53,384 bases of DNA, from the NCBI RefSeq assembly GCF_016654115.1, contig NZ_JAEQAZ010000045.1, forward strand, positions 1 to 53,384, in the 5' to 3' direction. The DNA is from Streptomyces sp. MBT53 (lineage in GTDB: Bacteria > Actinomycetota > Actinomycetes > Streptomycetales > Streptomycetaceae). The notes below the pieces were generated by a model. The model was not told where the DNA came from. It saw only the letters and a program-made list of their open reading frames with translations, and did not search any database. The translations under genes were made by a program, and so were the position numbers. Shown one piece after another: positions 23,546 through 31,097 of this stretch (positions are counted from its first letter, which is position 1; the number at the start of each line of letters is the position of its first letter).

Positions 23546-24181
23546 TCAGATTCCGGCGATGCGCAGCGCCGCGTCGGCCGTCGCCTCCGCGAAGGCGGAC
23601 ACCGGCCGCTCGGGATCGGAGCGGTGCACCAGGATGACGCCCTCGATGAGCCCGAACAGCAGATCCGTACGCAGCTCCAGCTCGCTCTTGGCGAGCGCCC
23701 CGCCCGCGGCGGTCGCGGCGAGCAACTGCCGGTAGGCGTCCTTGAGTTCGGCGCGTACGGCATGGAAGCCGGCGAACCGTTCGGCGCGCACCTCGGGCAG
23801 CAGATAGAGCCCGCCGAGGTTGTGCGTGCCGCCGCACAGCAGCTCGACGTCGGTGCGGCACAGCTCCCACAGCCGGTCCTCGGCCGGGGTGAGGTCGTCC
23901 GCGAGGAGTTCCCGGGCGCAGGTCAGCGAGGGTGTGACCGTGGACTCCAGGAGGTCCGCGAGGAGCTCCTCCTTGCCGGAGACGTAGTGGTACATGGACG
24001 CCTGCCGCATGCCCGCGAGTTCGGCGACGGCCCGGGTGGTGGTGGCCGCGTAGCCGCGGGTGGTGAACAACTCGGCCGCGGCGGCGAGCAGTTCGGCGCG
24101 TGGGGACAGTCCGCTGTCCGGCCGCTGATCGGCCCGCGGCCTGCCGACCCGGCGGCCGCCCTGCGCACCCGTTGTCCCCAT
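23546..24181 (-). CDS. TetR-family regulator of the guanidine/urea-type operon
   Basis: This 211-aa protein has an N-terminal TetR HTH (LLAAAAELFTTRGYAATTTR, VAELAGMRQASMYHYVSGKE) and a helical ligand-binding C-terminal domain. ATG 24181 (MGTTGAQGGRRVGRPRADQR) follows GAGG nine bases upstream. The gene is divergent from the DUF1989/carboxylase operon, and the perfect palindrome at 24294-24313 between them is its likely operator. A matching palindrome precedes the APC permease gene. The inducer could be guanidine, urea or a derivative. Confidence 0.93.
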   Translation of the reverse strand: MGTTGAQGGRRVGRPRADQRPDSGLSPRAELLAAAAELFTTRGYAATTTRAVAELAGMRQASMYHYVSGKEELLADLLESTVTPSLTCARELLADDLTPAEDRLWELCRTDVELLCGGTHNLGGLYLLPEVRAERFAGFHAVRAELKDAYRQLLAATAAGGALAKSELELRTDLLFGLIEGVILVHRSDPERPVSAFAEATADAALRIAGI

Positions 24182-24293
24182 GCGTTCGATCCTCGCACAC
24201 GGCACCGCACGGCAAACGTCCGGTGATCTTGGTGAGGGCTCGGTAACCGACCGGCAACACCCGGGCAATCCCGGCGACCCGGCCGCCTCCTAA

Positions 24294-24313
24294 TTTCTGT
24301 CGAGCGACAGAAA
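24294..24313. promoter_or_regulatory. TetR-type operator, guanidine/urea operon copy
   Basis: TTTCTGTCGAGCGACAGAAA is a perfect palindrome (9-bp arms, 2-bp centre) between the tetR start and the first operon gene. Its flank CCTAATTTCTGTC is shared with 11332-11344, and the TAATTT within could be a -10 element, so binding would block transcription. No guanidine riboswitch is apparent in the short leader. Confidence 0.72.
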
Positions 24314-24381
24314 TAGCGAAGGAAACAGCGCCAGAAATGTCGTACGACCCAGACGTCCCCCGCAGCCGGAGGTCCCCCGCG

Positions 24382-25206
24382 ATGGCGACAGCGACCACTT
24401 ACGGAGCCCGCGCCCACGCCCGCGCCCAGGAGGGCAACCGCGCCGAGGCGATGCCCGTCGTCCCGGCCGCCGACTGGCCGGCCCCGCCCTGCGCGGCGGG
24501 CCACCTGGTCTGGGCCGAGACCGTCGCGGGCGGCAACTACACGCACCGCGTCCTGGCCCGCGGCACCGAACTCCGCCTCACCGACCTGCGCGGCGACGCC
24601 TGCGCCCACCTGCTCCTGTACGCGGCCGACCGCCCCTGGGAACGCCTGAACGTCGCCGACACGGTCAAGGTCCAGTGGAACGCCTACCTCGGCGAGGGCC
24701 AGCTCCTCCTCTCCGACCAGGGCCGCGTCCTCGCCTCCCTGGTCGCCGACACCTCCGGCCGCCACGACGCCCTGTGCGGCACCTCCACGCTCGTCCGCAA
24801 CACCGAGCGCTACGGCGACGGCACCCCGCAGTCCGACTCCCCCGCCGGACGGGAGCTGTTCAAGCTCGCCGCCGCCAAGAACGGCCTGGAACCACGGGAC
24901 TTGCCGCCCTCGCTCTCCTTCTTCCAGGGCGTCGAGGTCCGCGACGACGGCTCCCTCGACTTCACCGGCTCGGCCGGACCCGGCGGCAGCGTGACCCTGC
25001 GCGCCGAGCAGGACGTGACCGTACTGATCGCGAACGTGCCCCACCCGGCCGACCCGCGCGCCGACTATGTCAGCACCCCGCTGGAGGTGCTCGCCTGGCG
25101 CGCCGAGGCCACCGGACCGGGCGACCCGCTGTGGGACGCCACACCCGAGGGCCGCCGCGCCTTCCTCAACACCACCGAATTCCTCGCCGCGAGGGGGCTC
25201 ATATGA
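24382..25206 (+). CDS. DUF1989 protein, candidate carboxyguanidine deiminase subunit (UCA2-like)
   Basis: The 274-aa protein belongs to the urea carboxylase-associated DUF1989 family (VWAETVAGGNYTHRVLARGT, LRLTDLRGDACAHLLLYAAD, GRHDALCGTSTLVRNTERYG). Family members working with such carboxylases form the heteromeric carboxyguanidine deiminase, which turns carboxyguanidine into allophanate and ammonia. This subunit lacks the C-terminal NCPxxNNPCN cysteine cluster of its partner, so the subunits have diverged. ATG 24382 has GGAGG nine bases upstream; ATG 24337 in the same frame is a weaker alternative. Its stop overlaps the partner's start by 4 bp. Confidence 0.88.
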   Translation: MATATTYGARAHARAQEGNRAEAMPVVPAADWPAPPCAAGHLVWAETVAGGNYTHRVLARGTELRLTDLRGDACAHLLLYAADRPWERLNVADTVKVQWNAYLGEGQLLLSDQGRVLASLVADTSGRHDALCGTSTLVRNTERYGDGTPQSDSPAGRELFKLAAAKNGLEPRDLPPSLSFFQGVEVRDDGSLDFTGSAGPGGSVTLRAEQDVTVLIANVPHPADPRADYVSTPLEVLAWRAEATGPGDPLWDATPEGRRAFLNTTEFLAARGLI

Positions 25207-25826
25207 AGACCGAGGACGCAACGCCCGTACGGACCGCGGAAGTTCCGGCCCGCGCCGCCTGGTCCGCCGTCGTCCGCACCGGCGAGACCCTCACCGTCAC
25301 CGACCTGCACGGCAACCAGGCCGTCGACTTCCTCGTCTACGACGCCCACGACACGTCGGTCCGCTACAGCGCCCCCGACACCATCCACGCCCAGGGCGGC
25401 ATCTTCCTGACCACCGGCAGCGTGCTGATGTCGAACGAGCACACCCCCCTGATGACCGTCACCGCCGACGAGGTCGGCCGGCACGACACGGTCGGCGGTG
25501 CCTGCTCCAAGGAGTCCAACACCCTGCGCTACGGCCATCACACCTGGTCGCAGCACGCGTGCGTGGACAACTTCCTCGCCGAGGGCGCCAAGTACGGCCT
25601 GGGCAAACGGGACTTGGTGTCCAACATCAACTGGTACATGAACGTGCCGGTCGAGAAGGACGGCACCCTCGGCATCGTCGACGGCCTCTCCGCACCGGGC
25701 CTGAAACTGACCCTGCGCGCCGAACGCGACGTCCTCGTCCTGGTCTCCAACTGCCCCCAGATCAACAACCCTTGCAACGGCTTCGAGCCGACGGCCGTGC
25801 AGATGACCATCGGAGTCTCGGGATGA
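25203..25826 (+). CDS. DUF1989 protein, candidate carboxyguanidine deiminase subunit (UCA1-like)
   Basis: This 207-aa DUF1989 protein has GNQAVDFLVYDAHD, GRHDTVGGACSKESNTLRYG, HACVDNFLAEGAKYGLGKRD, NINWYMNVPVEKDG and the terminal NCPQINNPCNGFEP. Its cysteines and acidic residues fit a metal-dependent hydrolase active site. It probably carries catalysis in the deiminase that converts carboxyguanidine to allophanate. ATGA overlaps tie it to both neighbours, so the three proteins are likely made in step. Confidence 0.9.
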   Translation: MKTEDATPVRTAEVPARAAWSAVVRTGETLTVTDLHGNQAVDFLVYDAHDTSVRYSAPDTIHAQGGIFLTTGSVLMSNEHTPLMTVTADEVGRHDTVGGACSKESNTLRYGHHTWSQHACVDNFLAEGAKYGLGKRDLVSNINWYMNVPVEKDGTLGIVDGLSAPGLKLTLRAERDVLVLVSNCPQINNPCNGFEPTAVQMTIGVSG

Positions 25827-28800
25827 GCTTCGACACGCTGCTGATCGCCAACCGGGGCGAGATCGCCGTCCGCATCATCCGCACCGCCCGCGAACTCGGC
25901 CTGCGCACGGTCGCGGTGTACTCCGACGCCGACCGCTCGGCCCCCCACGTACGGCTCGCCGACGAGGCGGTACGACTCGGCCCGGCGCCCGCGAAGGAGT
26001 CGTACCTCGACGCCGACCTGGTGCTGAAGGCGGCCAAGGACACCGGCGCGGGCGCGATCCACCCCGGCTACGGCTTCCTCTCCGAGGACGCGGCCTTCGC
26101 CCGCCGCTGCGAGGACGCCGGAATCGTGTTCGTGGGACCGACCCCGGCCCAGTTGGAGTTGTTCGGCGCCAAGCACACCGCACGGGCGGCAGCCGAGGCC
26201 GCAGGCGTTCAACTGGCCCCGGGCACAGGGCTCCTGGGCTCTGTCGCAGAGGCTCTCGCCGAAGCGGCCGTCATCGGCTACCCCGTCATGCTCAAGGCGA
26301 CCGGCGGAGGCGGCGGCATCGGCATGTCGGCCTGCCGCTCCGCCGACGAACTGACCGAGTCCTGGGAGCGGGTGCAGCGCGTGGCCGCCGCCTCCTTCTC
26401 CTCCGCCGGGGTCTTCCTGGAACGCCTGGTCGAGCACGCCCGCCATGTCGAGGTGCAGGTCTTCGGCGACAGCGAGGGCGGCGTCGTCACCTTCGGCGAC
26501 CGCGACTGCTCCCTCCAGCGCCGCAACCAGAAGGTGGTGGAGGAGGCCCCCGCACCGGGACTCCCCGACCACGTACGCGACCAACTGGCGGCGAACGCCC
26601 GCGACTTGTGCGCCTCGGTCGGCTACCGCTCCGCCGGAACCGTCGAGTTCGTCTACGACGCCGGGCGCGAGGAGGCCTACTTCCTGGAGGTCAACACCCG
26701 CCTCCAGGTGGAACATCCGGTCACCGAGGAGATCTACGGCGTCGACCTGGTCGCCTGGATGCTGCGCCTGGCGCGCGGCGAGCGGGACGTCGTGCGCGAC
26801 CCGGGCAGCCCGCGCGGCCACGCCGTCGAGGCCCGCGTCTACGCCGAGGACCCGTCCCGCGAACACCGGCCCAGCGCGGGCCTGTTGACCCGCGTCGAGT
26901 TCCCGCACGGCGTGCGCGTCGACGGCTGGGTGGAGACCGGCACCGAGGTGACGACGTCGTACGACCCGATGCTCGCGAAGGTCATCGCCTACGGCTCCGA
27001 CCGCGCCCACGCGCTCCGGCGGCTCGACGAGGCGCTGGCCCGCACCCGGGTGGACGGCATCGAGACGAACCTGGGCCTGGTCCGGGCGGCCCTCGCCGAG
27101 CCGGACTTCCGTACGGCCGCCCACTCCACGGCGACCCTCGCCGGCGTCACCGACCCCACGCCCCGCATCGAGATCGTCGCGGGCGGCACTCTCACCACGG
27201 TCCAGGACTGGCCGGGGCGCACCGGCTACTGGCAGGTCGGTGTCCCCCCGTGCGGCCCGATGGACGACCTCTCCTTCCGCCTCGGCAACCGCGCGCTCGG
27301 CAACGACGAGGGCACCCCGGGCCTCGAATGCACGCTCCAGGGACCGACGTTGAGGTTCACGCACGCCACCACGGTGTGCGTGACGGGCGCCCCGGCACCG
27401 GTGGCGGTCGACGGCGTTGCGGTCCCGCAGTGGGAGCCGGTGACGGTGCCTCCAGGTGCCGTACTGGAGATCGGTGCCCCGGCCCAACACGGCCTGCGGA
27501 CCTACGTGTTGTTCGCGGGCGGCCTGGACGTGCCCGCGTTCCTCGGCAGCGCGAGCACCTTCACCCTGGGCCGTTTCGGCGGCCACGGCGGCCGGGCGCT
27601 GCGCACCGGTGACGTCCTGCACGGCGGCACGGTCGCCGAAGGCACGCCGGTACCGTCCGCCGACCGCCCGGCCTTCGGCACCGCATGGGACGTGGCGGCG
27701 GTCGAAGGCCCGCACGCGGCACCGGAGTTCTTCACCGAGGACGACATCCACGACTTCTACGCGGCCGACTGGAAGGTCCACTTCAACTCGGCGCGCACGG
27801 GTGTCCGCCTGGTCGGCCCGAAGCCGCGCTGGGCCCGCACCGACGGCGGCGAGGCCGGCCTGCACCCGTCCAACATCCACGACACCCCGTACTCGGTCGG
27901 CGCGGTCGACTACACCGGCGACATGCCGGTCCTGCTCGGCCCCGACGGCCCGTCCCTCGGCGGCTTCGTCTGCCCGGCGACGGTGATCAGCCAAGAGCGC
28001 TGGAAACTGGGCCAGTTCAGGCCCGGCGACACGGTCCGCTTCCGCCCGGTGAACGTCGACGGCTCACCCCGCCCGTCCATCGTGGACGGCGGAATCCTCG
28101 CCCGGGACGGAGACGTCACCTTCCGCCGCAGCGGCGACGACAACCTCCTGGTCGAATTCGGCCCCATGCAGCTGGACCTGGCGCAGCGCATGCGCGTCCA
28201 CGCCCTGATGGAGGCGGTGTCGGAGGCGGACTTCGGGGGCGTCACGGACCTCACCCCGGGCATCCGCTCCCTCCAGATCCAGACCGACCCGTCCCGCCTG
28301 CCCCAGTCCGAACTCCTCACCGCCGTAAGGGAGATAGCGGCGGCGCTCCCGCCCACCGACCAGCTGATCGTCCCCTCCCGCACGGTCCACCTCCCCCTCT
28401 CCTGGGACGACCCGGCCACCCGCGAGGCCATCGCCCGCTACATGGCGGGCGTCCGCGACGACGCGCCCTGGTGCCCCTGGAACATCGAGTTCATCCGCCG
28501 CGTCAACGGCCTGGACTCGGTCGAGGACGTCTACGGCACGGTCTTCGACGCCGAATACCTCGTACTGGGCCTGGGAGACGTCTACTTGGGCGCCCCGGTG
28601 GCCACGCCGCTGGACCCCCGCCACCGCCTGGTGACCACCAAGTACAACCCGGCCCGCACCTGGACGGCGGAGAACTCGGTCGGCATCGGCGGCGCGTATC
28701 TCTGCATCTACGGCATGGAGGGCCCCGGCGGCTACCAGTTCGTGGGCCGTACGACCCAGGTGTGGTCGGGCTGGCAGCAGCGCGGCGCGTTCGAGCCCGG

Positions 28801-29332
28801 GTCGCCCTGGCTGCTGCGCTTCTTCGACCGGATCAAGTGGTACCCGGTGGAGGCGGACGAACTCCTCGAACTCCGGGCCGACATCGTCTCCGGCCGTTTC
28901 GTCCCGCGCATCGAGGAGGGCACGTTCTCGCTCGCCGAGTACGAGGCGTTCCTCACCGAACACGCCGAGTCCATCGCGGAGTTCAGGTCCCGGCAGCAGA
29001 CCGCGTTCGGCGCGGAACGCGATGCCTGGGAGGCGGCGGGCGAGTTCACCCGGGCGGAGGCGGCGGCCGCCCCGGCACCTCCGCAGGCCGAGGTGACGGT
29101 CCCGGTCGGCGGACGCCTGATCGAGGCCGAATTCGCCGCCTCCGTCTGGCAGTTGAATGTCGAGCCCGGCGACGAGGTGACCGTGGGCCAACCCCTCCTG
29201 GCCCTTGAGGCGATGAAGATGGAATCCAGGGTCCACGCCCCGATGACCGGTGTGGTGGCCGAGATCCTGGCCAGGCCCGGCGACCAGGTCGAAGCGGGCA
29301 CGGCGCTCCTCGTCCTCGCCCCCGCAAGCTGA
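25823..29332 (+). CDS. Urea carboxylase family, candidate guanidine carboxylase
   Basis: This 1169-aa biotin enzyme has a biotin carboxylase domain (about 1-450: LLIANRGEIAVRIIRTAREL, ATGGGGGIGMSA, FLEVNTRLQVEHPVTE). An allophanate hydrolase subunit 2-like domain spans about 455-770, and a subunit 1-like carboxyltransferase part spans about 775-1010 (GIGGAYLCIYGMEGPGGYQF). A C-terminal biotinyl domain has EAMKME with biotinyl Lys1132. It carboxylates urea or guanidine using ATP and bicarbonate. No allophanate hydrolase domain is fused; that enzyme is the next gene. The paired DUF1989 genes favour guanidine as substrate. ATG 25823 overlaps the preceding stop by 4 bp. Confidence 0.93.
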   Translation: MSFDTLLIANRGEIAVRIIRTARELGLRTVAVYSDADRSAPHVRLADEAVRLGPAPAKESYLDADLVLKAAKDTGAGAIHPGYGFLSEDAAFARRCEDAGIVFVGPTPAQLELFGAKHTARAAAEAAGVQLAPGTGLLGSVAEALAEAAVIGYPVMLKATGGGGGIGMSACRSADELTESWERVQRVAAASFSSAGVFLERLVEHARHVEVQVFGDSEGGVVTFGDRDCSLQRRNQKVVEEAPAPGLPDHVRDQLAANARDLCASVGYRSAGTVEFVYDAGREEAYFLEVNTRLQVEHPVTEEIYGVDLVAWMLRLARGERDVVRDPGSPRGHAVEARVYAEDPSREHRPSAGLLTRVEFPHGVRVDGWVETGTEVTTSYDPMLAKVIAYGSDRAHALRRLDEALARTRVDGIETNLGLVRAALAEPDFRTAAHSTATLAGVTDPTPRIEIVAGGTLTTVQDWPGRTGYWQVGVPPCGPMDDLSFRLGNRALGNDEGTPGLECTLQGPTLRFTHATTVCVTGAPAPVAVDGVAVPQWEPVTVPPGAVLEIGAPAQHGLRTYVLFAGGLDVPAFLGSASTFTLGRFGGHGGRALRTGDVLHGGTVAEGTPVPSADRPAFGTAWDVAAVEGPHAAPEFFTEDDIHDFYAADWKVHFNSARTGVRLVGPKPRWARTDGGEAGLHPSNIHDTPYSVGAVDYTGDMPVLLGPDGPSLGGFVCPATVISQERWKLGQFRPGDTVRFRPVNVDGSPRPSIVDGGILARDGDVTFRRSGDDNLLVEFGPMQLDLAQRMRVHALMEAVSEADFGGVTDLTPGIRSLQIQTDPSRLPQSELLTAVREIAAALPPTDQLIVPSRTVHLPLSWDDPATREAIARYMAGVRDDAPWCPWNIEFIRRVNGLDSVEDVYGTVFDAEYLVLGLGDVYLGAPVATPLDPRHRLVTTKYNPARTWTAENSVGIGGAYLCIYGMEGPGGYQFVGRTTQVWSGWQQRGAFEPGSPWLLRFFDRIKWYPVEADELLELRADIVSGRFVPRIEEGTFSLAEYEAFLTEHAESIAEFRSRQQTAFGAERDAWEAAGEFTRAEAAAAPAPPQAEVTVPVGGRLIEAEFAASVWQLNVEPGDEVTVGQPLLALEAMKMESRVHAPMTGVVAEILARPGDQVEAGTALLVLAPAS

Positions 29333-29352
29333 ACAGCAAGGAGCACCAAGAG

Positions 29353-31017
29353 ATGTCGACCACCTCGACCACCGTGTCCCGGGTCCGCGCCGCCTACGCC
29401 CGCATCGAGGCCGTGGACCGCCCCGAGATCTGGATCGACCTGCGCACACAGGCGGAGGTCGAGCAGGAGGCGCGGGCGCTCGACGAGCGAGTGGCAGCGG
29501 GCGAGCAACTCCCCCTCGCAGGCCGCCTGTTCGCGGCGAAGGGCAACATCGACGTGCATGGCCTTCCGACGACGGCGGGCTGCCCGGCGTACGCCTACGA
29601 GCCGGAGTCGGACGCCCCGGTCGTCGCCCGCCTCCGCGCGGCCGGCGCGATCGTGCTCGGCACCACGAACCTCGACCAGTTCGCCACCGGCCTGGTCGGC
29701 ACCCGTTCCCCGTACGGCGCGGTCCGCAACGCGCACGACCCGGCACGGATCAGCGGCGGCTCCAGCGCGGGTTCGGCGGTCGCCGTGGCCCTGGGCATGG
29801 TCGACTTCGCCCTCGGCACCGACACGGCGGGCTCGGGCCGGGTCCCCGCCGCCTTCAACGGCATCGTCGGCCTCAAGCCCACCCGCGGCCTGGTCCCGAC
29901 AGCAGGAGTCGTCCCGGCCTGCGCCTCGATCGACTGCGTGACGGTCTTCGCCCGCACCCTCCCGGAGGCGGAACAGGCCCTGTCCTTCATGGCCTCTCCG
30001 CCCGACCGCGACCTCCCGCCCCTCCCCCAGCGCACACCGGGCCCGTGGCGCATCGCGGTAGCGGCACGCGAACAACTCGGCGAACTGGACGAGGGCTGGG
30101 CGGAGGCGTACGAGGCGGCGGTGGAGCAGCTCAGGGGCGCGGGCGCCGAGATCCGCACCCTCGACCTCACCCCGTTCACGGAGGCGGCGGCGATGCTCTA
30201 CCAGGGCGCGTTCGTGGCCGAGCGCTACACGGCGGTGGGGCGCTTTGTCGACAAGGCAACAGCTGACGGCATCGAAGGCCTGGACCCCACCGTCACCGGC
30301 ATCATCACCCGGGCCCGGGACATCCCGGCCCACCAGCTGTACGCGGACGAGGAACGTCTGGCGGCCCTCCGCACCCGAGCCCTGGCCGAACTGGCCGACG
30401 CGGACGCCCTGTTGCTCCCGACCACACCGGGCCACCCCACCCTGGCCGAGGTGTCCGCCGACCCCCTGGGCGCCAACGCCCGCCTGGGCCGCTTCACCAA
30501 CTCCACGAACCTCTTCGACCTCGCGGCGGTGGCAGCCCCTGCGGGCAAGGTGAGCGGGTTGCCCTTCGGCGTGATGCTGATCGGCCCGGCGTTCACGGAC
30601 GACCGCCTGGCGCAGATCGCGCGCACCCTGGAGCCGACGGTCCAACTGGCCGTCGTGGGAGCACACTTGACGGGCCAGCCCCTGAACCCCCAACTCCTGT
30701 CCCTGGGCGCCCGTTTGGACCGCACGACGACAACGGCCCCGGTGTACCGCCTGCACGCCCTCGCGACAACTCCGCCCAAGCCGGGCCTGGTACACGTGGG
30801 CAGCGAGGGCGGCGCGGCGATAGAGACAGAGGTATGGCGCCTACCGGCGGAGGGTTTGGGCCGCTTGCTGGCGACCCTCCCCCGCCCGATGACGCTGGGA
30901 AGCGTGGAGTTGGCAGACGGCACAAGGGTGCCGGGCTTCCTGTGCGAGCCGGCGGCGCTGGAAGACGCCGAGGACATCACAGCCCACGGCGGCTGGCGCA
31001 CATACCTGGACTTTTAA
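29353..31017 (+). CDS. atzF: Allophanate hydrolase
   Basis: The 554-aa amidase-signature enzyme has the Ser-cisSer-Lys triad: Lys63 in FAAKGNIDVHG, the GGSSAGSA loop (135-142) and Ser161 in GTDTAGSGR. A C-terminal domain of about 120 residues (VYRLHALATTPPKPGLVHVG to GGWRTYLDF) matches the allophanate hydrolase C-terminal module, which helps convert N-carboxycarbamate to CO2 and ammonia. It hydrolyses allophanate in the last step of the pathway. AAGGAG precedes ATG 29353 and the gap to the carboxylase gene is 20 bp, so it closes the operon. Confidence 0.95.
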   Translation: MSTTSTTVSRVRAAYARIEAVDRPEIWIDLRTQAEVEQEARALDERVAAGEQLPLAGRLFAAKGNIDVHGLPTTAGCPAYAYEPESDAPVVARLRAAGAIVLGTTNLDQFATGLVGTRSPYGAVRNAHDPARISGGSSAGSAVAVALGMVDFALGTDTAGSGRVPAAFNGIVGLKPTRGLVPTAGVVPACASIDCVTVFARTLPEAEQALSFMASPPDRDLPPLPQRTPGPWRIAVAAREQLGELDEGWAEAYEAAVEQLRGAGAEIRTLDLTPFTEAAAMLYQGAFVAERYTAVGRFVDKATADGIEGLDPTVTGIITRARDIPAHQLYADEERLAALRTRALAELADADALLLPTTPGHPTLAEVSADPLGANARLGRFTNSTNLFDLAAVAAPAGKVSGLPFGVMLIGPAFTDDRLAQIARTLEPTVQLAVVGAHLTGQPLNPQLLSLGARLDRTTTTAPVYRLHALATTPPKPGLVHVGSEGGAAIETEVWRLPAEGLGRLLATLPRPMTLGSVELADGTRVPGFLCEPAALEDAEDITAHGGWRTYLDF

Positions 31018-31039
31018 AGGGACGCGAGGCCAACTCCCT

Positions 31040-31073
31040 AGGGGCGCGGGGAACTGCGCGACCAGCCACAACG
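31040..31073 (-). repeat. 34-bp dispersed intergenic element, copy 2
   Basis: This is identical, as reverse complement, to 8464-8497 over all 34 positions. It lies in the 80-bp gap between the convergent allophanate hydrolase and helicase genes, with no other terminator there, so it may help end transcription. Confidence 0.85.
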
Positions 31074-31097
31074 CCCCCGCGCCCGCCGACGAAACCC

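Noticed and set aside
24182..24381. Guanidine riboswitch before the carboxylase operon
   Set aside because: The space between the likely transcription start and the first gene is too short, and no conserved riboswitch core is apparent by eye.
25538..27994. Long (818-codon) open frame antisense to the carboxylase gene
   Set aside because: It is a GC-skew shadow: no family motifs, Arg/Gly/Ala/Val-rich composition, and the opposite strand encodes a clear biotin enzyme.
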